DNA of 64,000 bases, taken from contig CM053142.1 in assembly GCA_028571685.1 (NCBI GenBank), positions 64,381,296 to 64,445,295 of the forward strand, given 5' to 3'. Position numbers and translations under genes: made by a program. The notes under the pieces were generated by a model. The model saw only the letters and a list, made by a program, of their open reading frames with translations, ran no database searches and was not told where the DNA came from. Positions 30,700 to 42,790 of the stretch are shown one piece after another (positions within the stretch are counted from its first letter, which is position 1; each line of letters starts with the position of its first letter). Source of the DNA: Heterohyrax brucei (lineage: Eukaryota > Chordata > Mammalia > Hyracoidea > Procaviidae).

Positions 30700-33600
30700 G
30701 TAGCTGTCAGAGTCTTTTCTTCTGTACTTAAGTCTATTTTTAAGTCCTTATAGCGGGGGTCTCATACAATACATGTCCTTCTGCAGCTGACTGATTTCAC
30801 TCACCATAATGTCTTCTAGTTGAAACCAGGTTATGAGATGCTTCCTAAATTAATCATTGTTCTTTATCGTTGCATAATGTTCCATTGTGCATATGTACCA
30901 TAGTTTGTTTATCCACTCATCTGTTGATGGGTATCTAAGTTGATTCCCTCTTTTTTGTGGTTGTGGACTGTGCAGTAACAAACATTCATGTATGTGTATC
31001 TGTTCATCTAACCACCTTTATTTCTGTAGGATATATTGCGAGCAGTGGGATTGCTGGATTTCTGTTTCTAGCTTTTTAAAGAAACTCCAAATTACATTCC
31101 AAAGAGGTTATACCATTTTGCTTTGCCGCCAGCAGCATATGAGAGTTCCAATCTCTCCACAGCCTCTCTAGCATTTATTGTTTTGTGTGTTTTGGATTAT
31201 TGCCAACCTTGCTGGGGTGAGATGGTATCTCATTGTAGTTTTGATTTGAATTTCTCTAATATTAATGACTGTATCTCCTCATATATGTCTTGTGGCTGCC
31301 TGGATGTCTTATTTGGTGAAGTGTCTGTCCATCTCTTCTGCCCATTACTTAATTGTATTATTTACCCTTTTTCTTGTTGATATTTTGCACTGCCTTGTAG
31401 ATTATTGAAATCAGATGTCAATCCGACATGTAGCTGCCAAATATTTTTTTCACATTTCATAAGTAGTCTTTTAAATCTCTTGATAAAGTCTTTGGATATG
31501 CATAAGGTTTGATTTTTTTATAGTTCCCATTTATCTATTTTCTCTTCTATCATTGATTCCTTGTTTTTTTGTAGTCTGCCTAAGCTGTGTATTAGAACTG
31601 CCACTGTTGTCCCTATTTTTTTCTTGCATGGTCTTTGTTATTTCAGGTTGGATATTTAAGTCTTTATCCATTTTGAGTTAGTTTTTATGTAAGGTGTGAG
31701 ATATGGGTCTTGTTTCAGTTTTTTTGCAGATGGATATCCAATTTTACCAACATCATTTGTTGAACATCAGCTGTTCATAAGAAGATGGTGATATTTCTGG
31801 GATCTCTATTCAGTTCCATTGATCTATATGTCTCTTTCTGTACCAGTACCAGGCTGTTTTGAGTATAATGGCAGTGCAATAGATTCTAAGGTTAGGTGAT
31901 GTGAGACCTCCCACTGTATTTCTCTCCTTCAGTAGTGCTTTACTTATCCGGCGTTTCTTCTCTTTCCAAATAAAACCGGTAATTTGTTTCTCATGTCATT
32001 AAAAAATGACACTGAAATTTGTGTTTGGATGGCATTGCATATGTATATGGATTTGGGTAAAATCGACATTTTTTACAACCTTAAGTCTTCTTATCCATGA
32101 GCAAAATAGCTTTCTCCACTTATGTAAATCTCTTTTGGTTTCTTGCAGTAGAGTCTTGTAATTTTCTCTGTATAGGTCTCTTGTTTTTCTGTTTAGATTG
32201 ATTCCTAGGTATGTCATCTTCCTAGGGGCTAGAGTAAATTGTATTGACTTGGCGATTTCTTCTTTGATGATCTCTTTGTTGGTACAAAGGAATCCTACTG
32301 AGTTATTTATGTTTGTCTTATATCCTGGGACTTTGCTGAACCCTTCTATTAATTCAATTAGTTTACTGCTGTATTCTTTAGGGTTCTCTGTGTATATGAT
32401 TGTGTCGTCTGCAAACAGGGATATTTTCACTTCTTTACTGATGCAGATGCCGTTTATTTCTTTGTCTTGTCTGATTGCTCTGGCCAGAACCTCTAGCACA
32501 ATGTTGAATAGAAGTGGTGACAGTGGGCATCGTCGTTTAGTTTTCATTCTCAGGGGGAATTCTTTCAGTCTGTCTCCATTTGGGATGATGTTGGCAGTTG
32601 GCTTTGCACAGATACCCTTTATGGTGTTGATGAATTTCCCTTCTATTCCTGTTTTGCTGAGAATTTTCTGTATGAATAGGTGTTGGACTTTGTCAAATGC
32701 CTTTTCTGTATCAATTGACAAAATCAGATGCTTCTTATACTTTATGTTGTTTATGTGGTTGACCATATTGTTTTTCTGATGTTGAAACAGTCCTGCATCA
32801 CTGGTATGAATCCAGCTTGGTCACGATGGATTGCTTTTTTGATACATTGTTGAATTCTATTGGCTAGGATTTTGTTGAAGATACTTGCATCTAGATCTGT
32901 GAGTGATACTTGTCTGCATTTTTTTTTTTTTTTTTGCGTGTGCTCTTTCCCTGGCTTTGGTATTAGGGTTATGCTGGCCTCATAGAATGAATCTAGGAAT
33001 ATTCCATCCTTTTCTATGCTGTGAAATAGCATAGAAAGTTAACTTCTCATAGAAGTTAACTTCTCTCTAAAAATTTGGTAGAATTCTCTGGTGAAGCCAT
33101 CTGGGCCAGGACTTTTTTAGTTGGTAGTTTTTTGATTACTTTTTTAAACTCTTCTTTTGTGATGGGCTTATTAAATTGTCCTACTTCTCCTTGTGATAAT
33201 TCTGGTAGACGATATGAATCTAGAAATTTGTCCGTTTCCTCTAGGTTTTCAAATCTGACAGTACAATTTTTCATAGTGTTCTGTTATGATACTTTTCATT
33301 TCTTTGAGTTTGTTGTGATATCTCCCATCTCGTTTCTCATTCAGGTTGTTTCCTCTCCTGTTTTTCTTATATAATGGCTTACCGGTTTTGTTGACCTTTC
33401 CAAGAAAAAAAAAAAACTCTTGATTTTGTTAATTCTGTCAAGTGTTTTTCTATTTACTGCTTCATTTAGTTCTGCTCTAATTTTTATTATCGGCTTTCTT
33501 CCGATGTCTGAGGGGTTCTTTTGTTGTTCTCTTTCTATGTGTTCAAGTTGTAAGATTAATTCTTTGGTTTGGGACCTTTCTTTATTCCGGATGTGTGCGT

Positions 33601-34525
33601 TTATAGAGATAAACTGACCTCTGAGCACTGCTTTGATTGTATCCCATAGGTTCTGTTGAGATGTTTTTTCATTTTCATTTGATTCCATGAATTTCTTTAT
33701 TGCATTTTTTATTTCTCCTATAACCCATGGCTTTTTGAGCAAGGTGTTGTTCAGTTTCTATGAGTTCAACTTTCTACCATGTCTTTTCTGCTATTCATTT
33801 CAACTTTCATGGCTTTATGGTCTGAGAAGATTCTTTGCAATAATTCAATAGTTTGGATTTTGTTGAGACTTGAATTATGAAATGCATGGTCTATTCTGGA
33901 GAATGGTCCTTGTACATTGGAAAAGAAGGTGTACTTATCTGTTGTTGGGTGAAAAGTTCTGTGTATCATTAGTTGATTGTCACAATAAGATCTGTATCTT
34001 TGTTGAGCTTTTTTCTGGATGATCTGTCTATTACTGAATTGAAGTCTCCTACTATTATTGAAAAGTGATCTATCTCATCTTTCGGTGTTGTCAGCTTTTA
34101 TTTGATGTATTTAGATGCTATGGTATGGGGTGCATAGATATTTCATATTGTTATAGCCTGCTTACGTATTGAACCGTTAAGCAATAAATAGTGACCATCT
34201 TGCCCACAATGGTGGATTTTACATCAAATTCTATTTTATCTGAGATTGGTATTGCCACTCCACTGCTGATTTTCTTTATATGTTGTTAGCTTGGCATATA
34301 TTTTTCCATCCTTTGATTTTTCAGTTTGTTCATATCTTTGAGCCTAGGGTGTGTTTCTTTTAAGTAGCATATAGAAGGATATGTTTTTTTGATCCAAGCT
34401 GTTACTCTCTGCCTCTTAATTGGAGAATTCAATCCATTTACATTCAGTGTAATTGTTGATAGATATGTATTTAGTGTTGTCATTTTGGTGTCTTTATTTT
34501 TGTGTTGATGTTTTCTTTGTTCCAT
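30700..34525 (-). pseudogene. L1 ORF2 (endonuclease-reverse transcriptase), decayed
   Basis: The start ATG at 34525 gives an N-terminus with TLNVNGLNSPIKR and CYLKETH, the opening motifs of the APE-like endonuclease. The frame stops at 34286. Later pieces in shifting frames show TFFSNVQGPFSRIDH (33969-33766), LIPKPGKE (33032-32751) and the reverse-transcriptase core FADDTIIYTENPK in the 255-codon frame 32766-31999. The expected length for mammalian ORF2 is about 1,275 codons, which would end near 30.7 kb. Two homopolymers (T-run at 32919-32935, A-run at 33403-33415 on the + strand) coincide with frame changes. The element encoded nicking and target-primed reverse transcription, now lost. Confidence 0.9.
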
Positions 34526-34949
34526 TGAATATTCTGTTCTGTGTTGTTTTTCTTTGTGGATTTTCTTTTTAATTTTTTCAATGTTGGTTTTGTGTCTTTG
34601 AGACTCCAGTATTATGTTTTTTGTTTTGACATGTAGTGTTGTTAGTTTGCTTTGCGGCTATCCTTTTTTCTTTCTTAATGGTCTAAGTTTAAAGCAATTT
34701 TTAACTTCTGTATATCTCCTTAACTTCCTCTCCATCTGAATGGGCTATAACTACTGTAATATATCCCTCTGTATTGTACAGTCATGTCATAGTTCACATG
34801 TTAAGGTCTCTGATTCTCTACTTTTAATATTTTAGCTTTGATTGAGCTTTGTAACTTCCCTGAGTAGGACTCTAGGTGCTGTGCCCTATATTACAATGTT
34901 AAATATACATCTGATGTTATTGATTTTCTAAATGAAGAGTTACTTTCAG

Positions 34950-35900
34950 TATTTCTTGTAGTTTGGGTTTAGCCTTTTCAAAGTCTCTAAGCTTCTATTT
35001 ACTGAGGTCTTAATTTCTTCATCATATTTGAGAGACAATTTTGTAGGATACGTAATTCCTGGTTGGAAGTTTTTCTCCTTCAAGGCTTTGCATGTGTCAT
35101 TCTACTGCCTTCTTGCCAACACAGTTTCTGCTGAGAAGTTTCTGGAAAGCCTACAGGGCTTCTGTTTGTACATTAGTTTTTCTTTAAGCCTAGCAACCTT
35201 TAAGAGCCTCTCTTTATGTTTCATTTTATTAAGCTTGATTATAATATGTCTTGGTGTATTTCTTTTGGGGTCTACTTTTTGTGGTGTTCGAAAAGCATGT
35301 TGAATATCTATGTTCTCTTCTTTTGTGATGTCAGGGAAGTTTTCTGTCAGCAACTCTTCAGCCATTCTCTGTGTACTTTCTGCTATCCTTCCCTGTTCAG
35401 GTATTCCAATTGATCATAGATTATTCCTTTTGATAGAGTCCCACATGGTTCTTAAGCCTTCTTCATTTTTCTTGTTTCTTTTATCTGATTTCTACTCATA
35501 ATTGCTGGTGTCAGTTGCTTTATCTTCAGTCTCACTAAGTCTGCATTCTATTTCCTCAATCCTGCTCTTTTAGCTTTGCACTGAATTCTCTGACTCTTTA
35601 ATTTTATTATTGATCTGCTGGATTTCAGATCATTGACGTTCTGGCAATTCATATAGCCTACTTAATTTTTCATTTTGTTCTGCTACACTTTGTTTAACTC
35701 TAGAAGTGTTTTTTATGTAATTCTTTTGCATTCTACTTCTGATCATTTCAGAAATGCTTCTTCATCTGGGAAGTTTTTTGAGTTTTTATTTTGGGAGTTT
35801 TCCGCAACCATGGTGATCTGCTTCTTTAAATGGTTAGATATTGATTGTTGTCTTCATGCCATCAAAAAGCTGTTCCGTTTCTCTTGTGTTACACCAATTG
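34950..35900 (-). pseudogene. L1 ORF1 (RNA-binding chaperone), decayed
   Basis: The open frame 35365-35102 encodes the conserved C-terminal domain, with NFPDITKEENIDIQ, RTPQKVDPKRNTPRHIIIK and FSAETVLARRQ. A stop follows immediately after ARRQ, where most L1 ORF1 proteins have Trp, so it looks like a nonsense change. Downstream (minus strand) the usual C-terminal tail is still readable. The N-terminal coiled-coil part (35.4-35.9 kb) is broken into several frames. Confidence 0.85.
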
Positions 35901-35929
35901 TAGTTGTGGCAAAGCTGTAAGAAGGGAGT

Positions 35930-37110
35930 GAGTAAAGGCCACTGCTAGACTTGGCCATCAGTTGCTGCTGTACTCTCAAGGTGCAGCTGACTTATATATA
36001 GCTTCTTTGGTAATAGAGATGCTGTCAAGCCCTGCGATGCTGCTTGGCTTGATGGCTGTCCCAGTTGGATCCTCAGGGGTGGCAGACCCTGTCTCTTGGC
36101 TGATAAAGATGGTGACCTACTTATGCTAACTGTATGGCATCACACCAGTTGAGACTACGGCATGGCTCAGGGAAAGGAGGAGAGAAGGATGTCTACACTC
36201 AGCTTCCAGGGATCTCTGTGCTCTCTAGATGCACTTATCTTAAAAACAGCTTTTCTGCTGAGAGGGGTGCTGTCTAGCAGCAGCTGAATGTATCCAGGCC
36301 CTCAGGGGTGGCAAGCCCTGCCTCTGGCTGGCAAGGGTGGTGCCCTATTTATGGAGTGTCTTGGTGGCCATCAGCAGGTGCTAGCTATGACATGGCCCAG
36401 TGAAGGGAGGTGGAAATGGCACCACCACATTTGGCCACCAGTCAGTGCTGTGTTCTCTAGATGTGCTCATCTTAAAAATTCTTTTCTGCTGACAGAGGCA
36501 ACAGAATTGACCCAAGGCAGTTGATAACAGCTAGTCCCTCAGAAATGGCAGGCCCCACCTCCTGGCTGATAGAGACAGTGCCCCACTTATGGAGTCTCCT
36601 GGAAGCCATCAGTCAATGCTATGATGTGGCTTAAAGAAGAGAGGGGTTAGGGCACTACCACACTCGGCCAGCAGCAGCCACTACATTCTGTAGGTATGAT
36701 TGTCTTAAAAACAGCTTTTCTGCTGGGAGATACACTATCCATACAGGCACTGGTGCTCAGCATGGGAGTTAGCTGCAGCCTAGCCCTCAGGCATCGTTGA
36801 CTATGCCTTTCAGCTGGGCAAGATATCATCCTGCCTGAGCCATCTCTCCTGTGCTGAGTCAGTAGTATCTATGGTGCAGCTGAAAGAAGAGAGGGGGGAG
36901 AGGAACTGGACCTTTGGTCACCAGCTGCCACTAGGTTTTCTAGATGTTACTGTCTCAAGAACAACTTCTCTGCTGCAAGATACACTGTTTATTTAGGCAC
37001 TGAAACTCAGCACAGCAGCTGGCCCTGCCAGGCTCTTAAGCTTGGCAGACCCAGTCCCAGTTTCCCAGTTAACAAAGAAGGTGTCTGTACCTGTAATCCT
37101 CTCAGCTGCT
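35930..37110 (-). repeat. Tandem monomers of the L1 5'UTR (about five, 232-250 bp)
   Basis: On the + strand the anchor TCTCTAGATG-like motif recurs at 35975, 36223, 36455, 36688 and 36938, spaced 248, 232, 233 and 250 bp. Each is followed by a TTAAAAACAGCTTTTCTGCTG-like segment and preceded by a GGCCACCAG-like segment. Units also share a GGCAGACCCTG..GGCTGATAAAG..GGTGCCC block. The array sits between ORF1 and the 5' terminus of the L1. Confidence 0.85.
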
Positions 37111-37489
37111 GTGCCAGCAGAAGTGGGACTCACTGTGTCACTGTCTTGCCTCCAATGAGGTAGTTTCCCACTTCTTGTTGCCCAGTCTGATCTCACAACC
37201 CTATGCCTGATCTCAGGGTTCCCAGAATGTCCACACGGCTGTGTTCAATTATTTTTCTAGGCCTTAGTCCTCAGAGGGAATTGAGGAGATGCGTGACTGG
37301 CCTGCCATCTTGGTCTGCCCCTGATTTATAGTTTTTATTTATTTGTTCAGTTTTTGCTATATGCTACTCTGCAGCATTGAAAACTAATGTTTCCCCATGA
37401 GAATACTGCAATTGTTCACAATGAGATCTTTCTCTTTTCCATATAACATTTAAAATTCTTCAGCACACTTCATTTTACTTAATGTATGC

Positions 37490-37640
37490 CATCATATGTA
37501 ACATTATGAGTGACATATTATTGCCCTCACTGTATAGGTTAAGAAACTGAATTTTAGTGTTATTTGTCCAATATCACATAGCCAGGAAGTAACAGAGCTG
37601 GGACTTGGCTTTTGGCCACTGAACTCCATGCTTCTTCCAA
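37490..37640 (-). mobile_element. MIR SINE
   Basis: TTATTGCCCTCACTGTATAGGTTAAGAAACTG, CACATAGCCAGGAAGTAACAGAGCTGGGAC: antisense MIR. Confidence 0.75.
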
Positions 37641-38354
37641 TTCACCAGACTGTGGAGGTACTAGAGAAAGGTAGAAATTTAAAATGTGGGGAGAAAGAAT
37701 GGAGAAATTAATGCAGAGAAATGTGGGATACTGAGTTTGGAAGAAACTTATGAAGGGAACCTAGCTCCACCTTCTTTGTCCCAGGGCTGTTTTTTGACAC
37801 ACTGTTATCTTGCCATCCTCATTTTCACAGTCCTGAACACTACTGTGGGTGGCAGTCATCATCCACCTTTCTATATTCATGGAAGATATCACTCTCCCAT
37901 ATTCACCTAAGATGTCCATATGGGCCTGAAGCCCTACCTGGTAGATCAGGAAAACAATTCTTGTCTAATAAAGAACACTTCTTCAGAAGTTAGACACAAA
38001 GCCATCAGGGTAAGGTTGAACTCTGCTCCAGATTCTTTCATGGGATGAAATAAATAGGAAAGATTTTGGGACAGGAACTCTGTTTTTCTTATTTATCTTT
38101 GTAGTTTTATCATCCAACACAATGCCTAATTCATAGTAGATCTGAGTAGGAAATGGCTGATGAATGACTGAGCAAACGCGTAGATGAGCCTCTGGGTAGC
38201 TGCAAAGTCAATGAAGGTAGTTTCTCTCTTCTTTAAGTCTCTTTCATACTGGTCACTCATATGTTCACCTTGCCCATTGGTTTTCCAAGGCCTATCTCAG
38301 GCATATTTTCCTTTAGCAGTAAAAATAATTTCAACAAGAACTGCCGTTTTAATG
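37641..38354. other. Intron 1, nothing recognised
   Basis: No repeat family or exon seen. Frames are at most 74 codons. Confidence 0.35.
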
Positions 38355-38550
38355 TCCGTATTATGTTAGGCATGGTGTTAAGTGCTTTGCAAGCACTGCC
38401 TAATTTAATCTACACAATGGCATTGCAAAGCAACTCATTATTTCCATTTTACAGTTGATGAAATGAAAAGTTGCAATGGTTATTTATCTTGACCAAGATT
38501 ATAGAGTTAGTAAATAGCAGAGCTTGCAGCCACTACCTGTTTGTCAGTGG
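38355..38550 (-). mobile_element. MIR SINE
   Basis: GTATTATGTTAGGCATGGTG, AATCTACACAATGGCATTGC, ATTTTACAGTTGATGAAATG and ATAGAGTTAGTAAATAGCAGAGC in antisense MIR order. Confidence 0.8.
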
Positions 38551-39164
38551 AGGCTTGTGTATTGCTATGATGCTGAATGGAGCTTCCTGGGGTAGACTAG
38601 GAAGAAAACCCTGTCAATCTACTTCCAAAAACCAGCCAGTGAAAACTCTGTGGACCTCAATGGTCCAATCTGCATCTGATCATGAGGATGGTGCAGGGTC
38701 TGGCAGCATTTCATTTTGCTGTGTATGGGAAGCTTATGAGCTGTGGGAGATTCAAGGGCAGCTAACAGTAAGAAGTAGCAGAGTTGAAATGCTCCCAGGA
38801 CAGTGTACTCTGCTGTTGACTTTGCCTTCTCTTCTCTCTTCTATCTAGATATCCAGCCTCAAGCTTGTTTTAACCTTTGTCAGCACCATCTCCCACCCAG
38901 ACAGAGATTTGGGAAGGAGCTAATACAATGCTGTGCTTGGGAAAGCACCTGTAACTGATTATGGTGCCCTGTGTTACTTCCTGTCTTCCCAGGGGCTTTA
39001 CTTTGTAGTTGCCAAAGGAATTATTTTAGTGGTAGACTTTTAAGCCGTTTAACAGTTTATTTGAAGGACTACTCCAGAGGGCAGGAGGGACAGGGTCCTT
39101 CTCATCACCTTTCAAACAACTGAACCATCTAAGCCATGGACTTTCAGGCCTGAGGCAGTTTTGT
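38551..39164. other. Intron 1, nothing recognised
   Basis: A 125-codon + strand frame (38471-38848) runs out of the MIR into this stretch. It has no domain and is taken as chance. Confidence 0.35.
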
Positions 39165-39385
39165 GTGGAGGTTAGATACGCAGGCTCTGGGGTAGAAATG
39201 CGGTGTTCATATCCCCCCTCTGCTGCTTACTAGCTTGAACAAGGTACTTCATTATCTGTATCTCAGTTTCATCATCTATGAGACGGATAGTAGCATTTTA
39301 TCCTACAAGGATTAAATGAGCTACTTCACTCAGTGTGCACATCTTGCACGCTGTAAATTGTCAAGAAAGATTAGCTATTATTAGT
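39165..39385 (+). mobile_element. MIR SINE, well preserved
   Basis: GGTTAGATACGCAGGCTCTGGGG, CTGCTTACTAGCTTGAACAAGG, CAGTTTCATCATCTATGAGACGG and GGATTAAATGAGC, nearly the whole MIR. Confidence 0.85.
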
Positions 39386-39700
39386 AATCTAGGCTTATCC
39401 ACTGATGGATAAGCCTGGTGGAGCAAGGACCTTGCTGGTGACATCACGGAGTCAGTGCTGGCAGAGCAGTGGAGGAAGGGCCTCTGATTCAGGCAATTTA
39501 TTCTCAGATCAGTCCATCAGAGCCAAAGAGACAGCCGGGGGTAGGCCTGTTTATGAACTCATTCACAGTCTTCATGTGAAGTGACCCAGTTACGCACGGG
39601 GATGTTATAAGTTATGGGGGGATTCTCTGTGACTCACAAGCTGGCCTATCTCACTCTGACCTTGAGCCTAACGGTGGAATCCAGAACTAGAGGGTTTGAC

Positions 39701-39903
39701 AAACCTATTGTCTTTGAGTTAGTTGCAACTCATGGCAACACCAGTATGCAGAGTAGGACTGCACTCCACAGGGTTTTCAAGGCTGTGACCTTCTGGAGGT
39801 AGATTACCAGATCTTTCTTCTGGGTGCTTCTGGAGGCATTTGACTTGCCAAACTTTTGATTGGTGATCAAGTGCTTAGTCATTTTTGCCATCCAGGAATT
39901 CTC
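39701..39903 (-). mobile_element. AfroSINE, long form
   Basis: GTTAGTTGCAACTCATGGCAAC, ACTGCACTCCACAGGGTTTTC, then GGAGGTAGATTACCAGATC..TTCTTCTGGGTGCTTCTGG (the extra middle segment) and GCCATCCAGGAATTC. It is about 40 bp longer than the short form. Confidence 0.8.
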
Positions 39904-40839
39904 GGGATTTGCCAGCATCTATAAAGTAGCACTTAAACCTCTTTGGGTCCCTACAAATGTGAAACTAATGGCCAACGGGGAGGTGTATCTGTCATGGTAG
40001 CTTGTATATTGCTAAGAGAAGAATCACTGTCTCTGACTTCTCTCTGTGCTTCTCTCAAGCCTTGTTCCTAGAAAAAAATCAATTCTGACTTGTTGATTAT
40101 TGGATTGATTGGTTGTTTTTTTCCCATGTTACTGTTGAGAGAAAGTGAGACATAGAGGAAGGGCAGAGAGAGGAGAGACAGATGCCCAGGCTTACATGGC
40201 CAATTGGATGTTTAATTACTGAGTGAGAGTTCCTGTTCTCTTGGCCATAAATCTGGTAGAATAAATTAACTATGTGTGTCGTCTGATCAGAGGTGGTACA
40301 GCTAAGACCAAGTTGGGCTAATGCCACCATAAAGGGGCATGGCTATTGACAAATTCATCAATTACGGCTCCATTTGTAGCTCTACTGTGAGAGATAATCT
40401 CTTATTAGCTGAAGTAAAGTGGTGGCTTTTCAAGGCTGGGACTGCCAGAAAATGAAAGACTGCAATTCCCATAGACGATCTACATTCAAGGAGTTCATTT
40501 CTCTCTGACAAGCAGTTATGACAGCAATTCTCTAAGGAGGCTCAATCAGGGAATGCCATGGAAGATTGCAGCCCATCAGAAGTGCAGATAGGATCATAAT
40601 TAAGGAATGTTCACTGTTAACATGCATGAGCCCAACGTTTGCCTACAATTACATAGGCTATTGATAAATATTTATTGAATTAATAAAGAAAATAAACCTA
40701 CACATCACATGTACCATGCAGTTTCCTTTTGCTAGGATCTCTTTCTATTCTCCTTTTCCCAAACTGAAAAATGCTGACATTGTGGACAGATGACCTAGAT
40801 ACATTGCGTTGTTGTCTAAGTGTAACGTAGGTCGAGTTT
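39904..40839. other. Intron 1, nothing recognised
   Basis: No exon or repeat recognised. Confidence 0.35.
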
Positions 40840-40965
40840 TGTAGTTAGACCTGAGTTTGAATCGTGTTTTCATCACCGTGGGATTATAAAACCTATTTTA
40901 TAGGGTAGCCCTGAGGATTCAGTGTGATAGGACATTAAGAAGCTTGACAAATGTCTTCTTCTTTG
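40835..40965 (+). mobile_element. MIR fragment
   Basis: TTTGTAGTTAGACCTGAGTTTGAATCGTG, followed by ATAGGGTAGCCCTGAGGATTCAG. Confidence 0.6.
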
Positions 40966-41381
40966 TAACTTTATTTGCCCAACTTTTGGGTTGTTTTTAG
41001 GGAAAATTTATAGTTGAGAGTGAGAACAATGACATCAAGTGTGCAGTGAGAGTAGACATAAACGACCCAGCCTAGACAGACTGCAGGGTCTGGTTGTGTG
41101 TGTAGATGTTTGCACATATGTCATAGGCACATGATATAGAAGAACATGCTCAGACACTTAAATACTTATAGGTTTACAGTTCTTAATATGTAATGCATAT
41201 GATGTGAGTTTAATTACTGGCCTGGAGCTTCTGAGCTAGACACAGGGTACATGGGATGCATGTTGGGGTAAGGCCCGTGTGGGAGTATTTGAGGGGGAGT
41301 CCTTAGAGATGAAACAGTTTCAGATTATGCAGCCTTGGCTTTAAGAGCTAAATGACATATTCATTATGTAGCTCTGGTTTC

Positions 41382-41582
41382 CTAGGTGGTGCAGATGGTT
41401 AAGCATTTGGCTACTAATCAAAAGGCTGGAGGTTTGAATCTACCCAGAGTTGCCTCAGAAGAGAGGCCTGGTGATCTGTTTCTGAAAAATCAGTCATTGA
41501 AAACTCTAAGGAGCACAGTTCTTCTCTGACACACATGGGGTCTCCACGAATCAGAATTGACTCTATGGCAACTGGTGTGATT
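41382..41582 (+). mobile_element. AfroSINE, long form
   Basis: TGGTTTCCTAGGTGGTGCAGATGGTTAAGC head, GTTTGAATCTACCC, the extra GAGAGGCCTGGTGATC..TGAAAAATCAG segment, ACACACATGGGGTC and CTATGGCAACTGGTG tail. Confidence 0.85.
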
Positions 41583-41616
41583 TGTTGGTTTCCAAGTACT
41601 GGAGTTTTCTTTGGAC

Positions 41617-41767
41617 AGTGGCTTAGAGCTGAGCTGCTATCCAAAAGGTTGACAACTCAAATCCACCAACTGCTCACTCCCTGGAAGCCGCATGAGGCAA
41701 TTCCACTCTGTCCTATAGGGTCAGTGTGAGTTGGAATTGACCTGACAGCCTTTTTTTTTTTTTTTTT
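41617..41767 (+). mobile_element. AfroSINE, short form
   Basis: CAGTGGCTTAGAGCTGAGC, CAACTCAAATCCACCAACTGC, CTGTCCTATAGGGTCAG and a poly-T tail (41752-41767). The copy lacks its first bases and follows the long form by 34 bp. Confidence 0.85.
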
Positions 41768-42279
41768 AATGATATCCTTCAGTGCTCTGTTCTGTGCCAC
41801 TGTCCCCTCTTACTGTACACACTGTGTCCAGGCCATGCCATCCACTCTCTTGGCTTCATTCCTAGTTTGTATACTGATAGTCCTTGGACATAGAGCCACA
41901 GTCTAGAGCTCCTTTCTGAGCATGAAAAGGTATACTTGACATATACACTTGGGTACAGGACATCTCCACTCCAATATCTTACAGGCCCTGCAAACTCAGG
42001 AGACCCCTCTGAACCCTCCATCTTCTCCTACCAATCTGTTAACCATCCTGGCATCTTTGTTTCCTTAATATCAAAGTCACAAAGCTAGACCCTTCTCTCT
42101 CCTTCCCCCATGCAAGTCTTGATGATTCTGCATCTTAAATATTTTCTTAATTTTTCCTCTTCTTTCCTGTCTCACTGCTGGTGTCCTGGTTTGTGTGGCC
42201 TTATCCATTTCTTAGATCTCAGCAGTAACCTTTCTAGCTATTCTCCACAACCCCTCTCTTTCTTGCTTTGATCTGTTCT
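41768..42279. other. Intron 1, possible L2 upstream part
   Basis: From about 42030 the pyrimidine-rich text resembles L2 ORF2 and may be continuous with the clear L2 that follows. Before that nothing is recognised. Confidence 0.35.
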
Positions 42280-42790
42280 CACAGCAGCATGAATGAGTCT
42301 TCTAAAATGGAAAGCTAATTGTGCTTCCTCCCATCTGAAAGTCCTTCAGTGACTTGTCCATTATTCTTAGGATAATGTCCTAACTTGTTAGTATGGCTTA
42401 TAAGACTCTGCATGATCAGGCCCCTAAGTGCTTTCCAACTGTCTTTTCTAACAAGTCTTTCTCTTCTGCTCCAGCCGTACTCAACTGTTTCTCTTTAGAT
42501 CTTAGTTTACATATCACCTCTTCCAAGAAGCCTTCCTTAACTTGAATCTCTTGCCCTCCAAGTCTGGCTTAGTTCCCCTTCCTATGAGATATCATGACAC
42601 CTGTGCATTCTCTGTCACAGTACGTATCACACTGTACTCTTTTGGCATTTTCCTTGTCATGAATTAACTGTAAGTTTTGTGAGAGCAGAGACTGTGCTGT
42701 TCATTACTGAATCTTTAGCACCCACCACAGTTCGTGACATGTATTAGAAACTTAAAATCATTTGCCCAATGAATGGTCATTACATTAAGT
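42280..42790 (+). mobile_element. L2 LINE 3' part
   Basis: AAGTCCTTCAGTGACTTGTCC, TATTCTTAGGATAATGTCC, GGCTTATAAGACTCTGCATGATCAGGCC, TCACCTCTTCCAAGAAGCC, TGTGAGAGCAGAGACTGTGC and TCTTTAGCACCCACCACAG in the correct order. Confidence 0.85.

Larger units (their letters stand above)
29787..37321 (-). mobile_element. Full-length L1 LINE (about 7.5 kb) with 16-bp TSD
   Basis: Antisense to PRMT8. The 5' end reads GGGGCAGACCAAGATGGCAG on the minus strand at 37321. The order then runs: monomeric 5'UTR (35.93-37.3 kb), ORF1 (about 34.95-35.9 kb), ORF2 (ATG at 34525, down to about 30.7 kb) and a 3'UTR ending near 29787. The flanks TGATTTGTAGTTTTTA (29771-29786) and TGATTTATAGTTTTTA (37322-37337) differ by one base, so this is a complete, independent insertion. 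Both ORFs are broken by stops and frameshifts and the A-tail is degraded, so it is inactive and moderately old. Confidence 0.92.

Noticed and set aside
32198-32779. 193-codon + strand frame with membrane-like residues
   Set aside because: It is the antisense shadow of the L1 ORF2 reverse transcriptase (32766-31999).
35028-35920. Several + strand frames of 63-91 codons
   Set aside because: Antisense shadows of L1 ORF1.
35930-37110. Regularly spaced repeats resembling an array of the CRISPR kind
   Set aside because: Units are 232-250 bp of related sequence throughout, not short identical repeats with unique spacers. The context is a mammalian L1 5'UTR.
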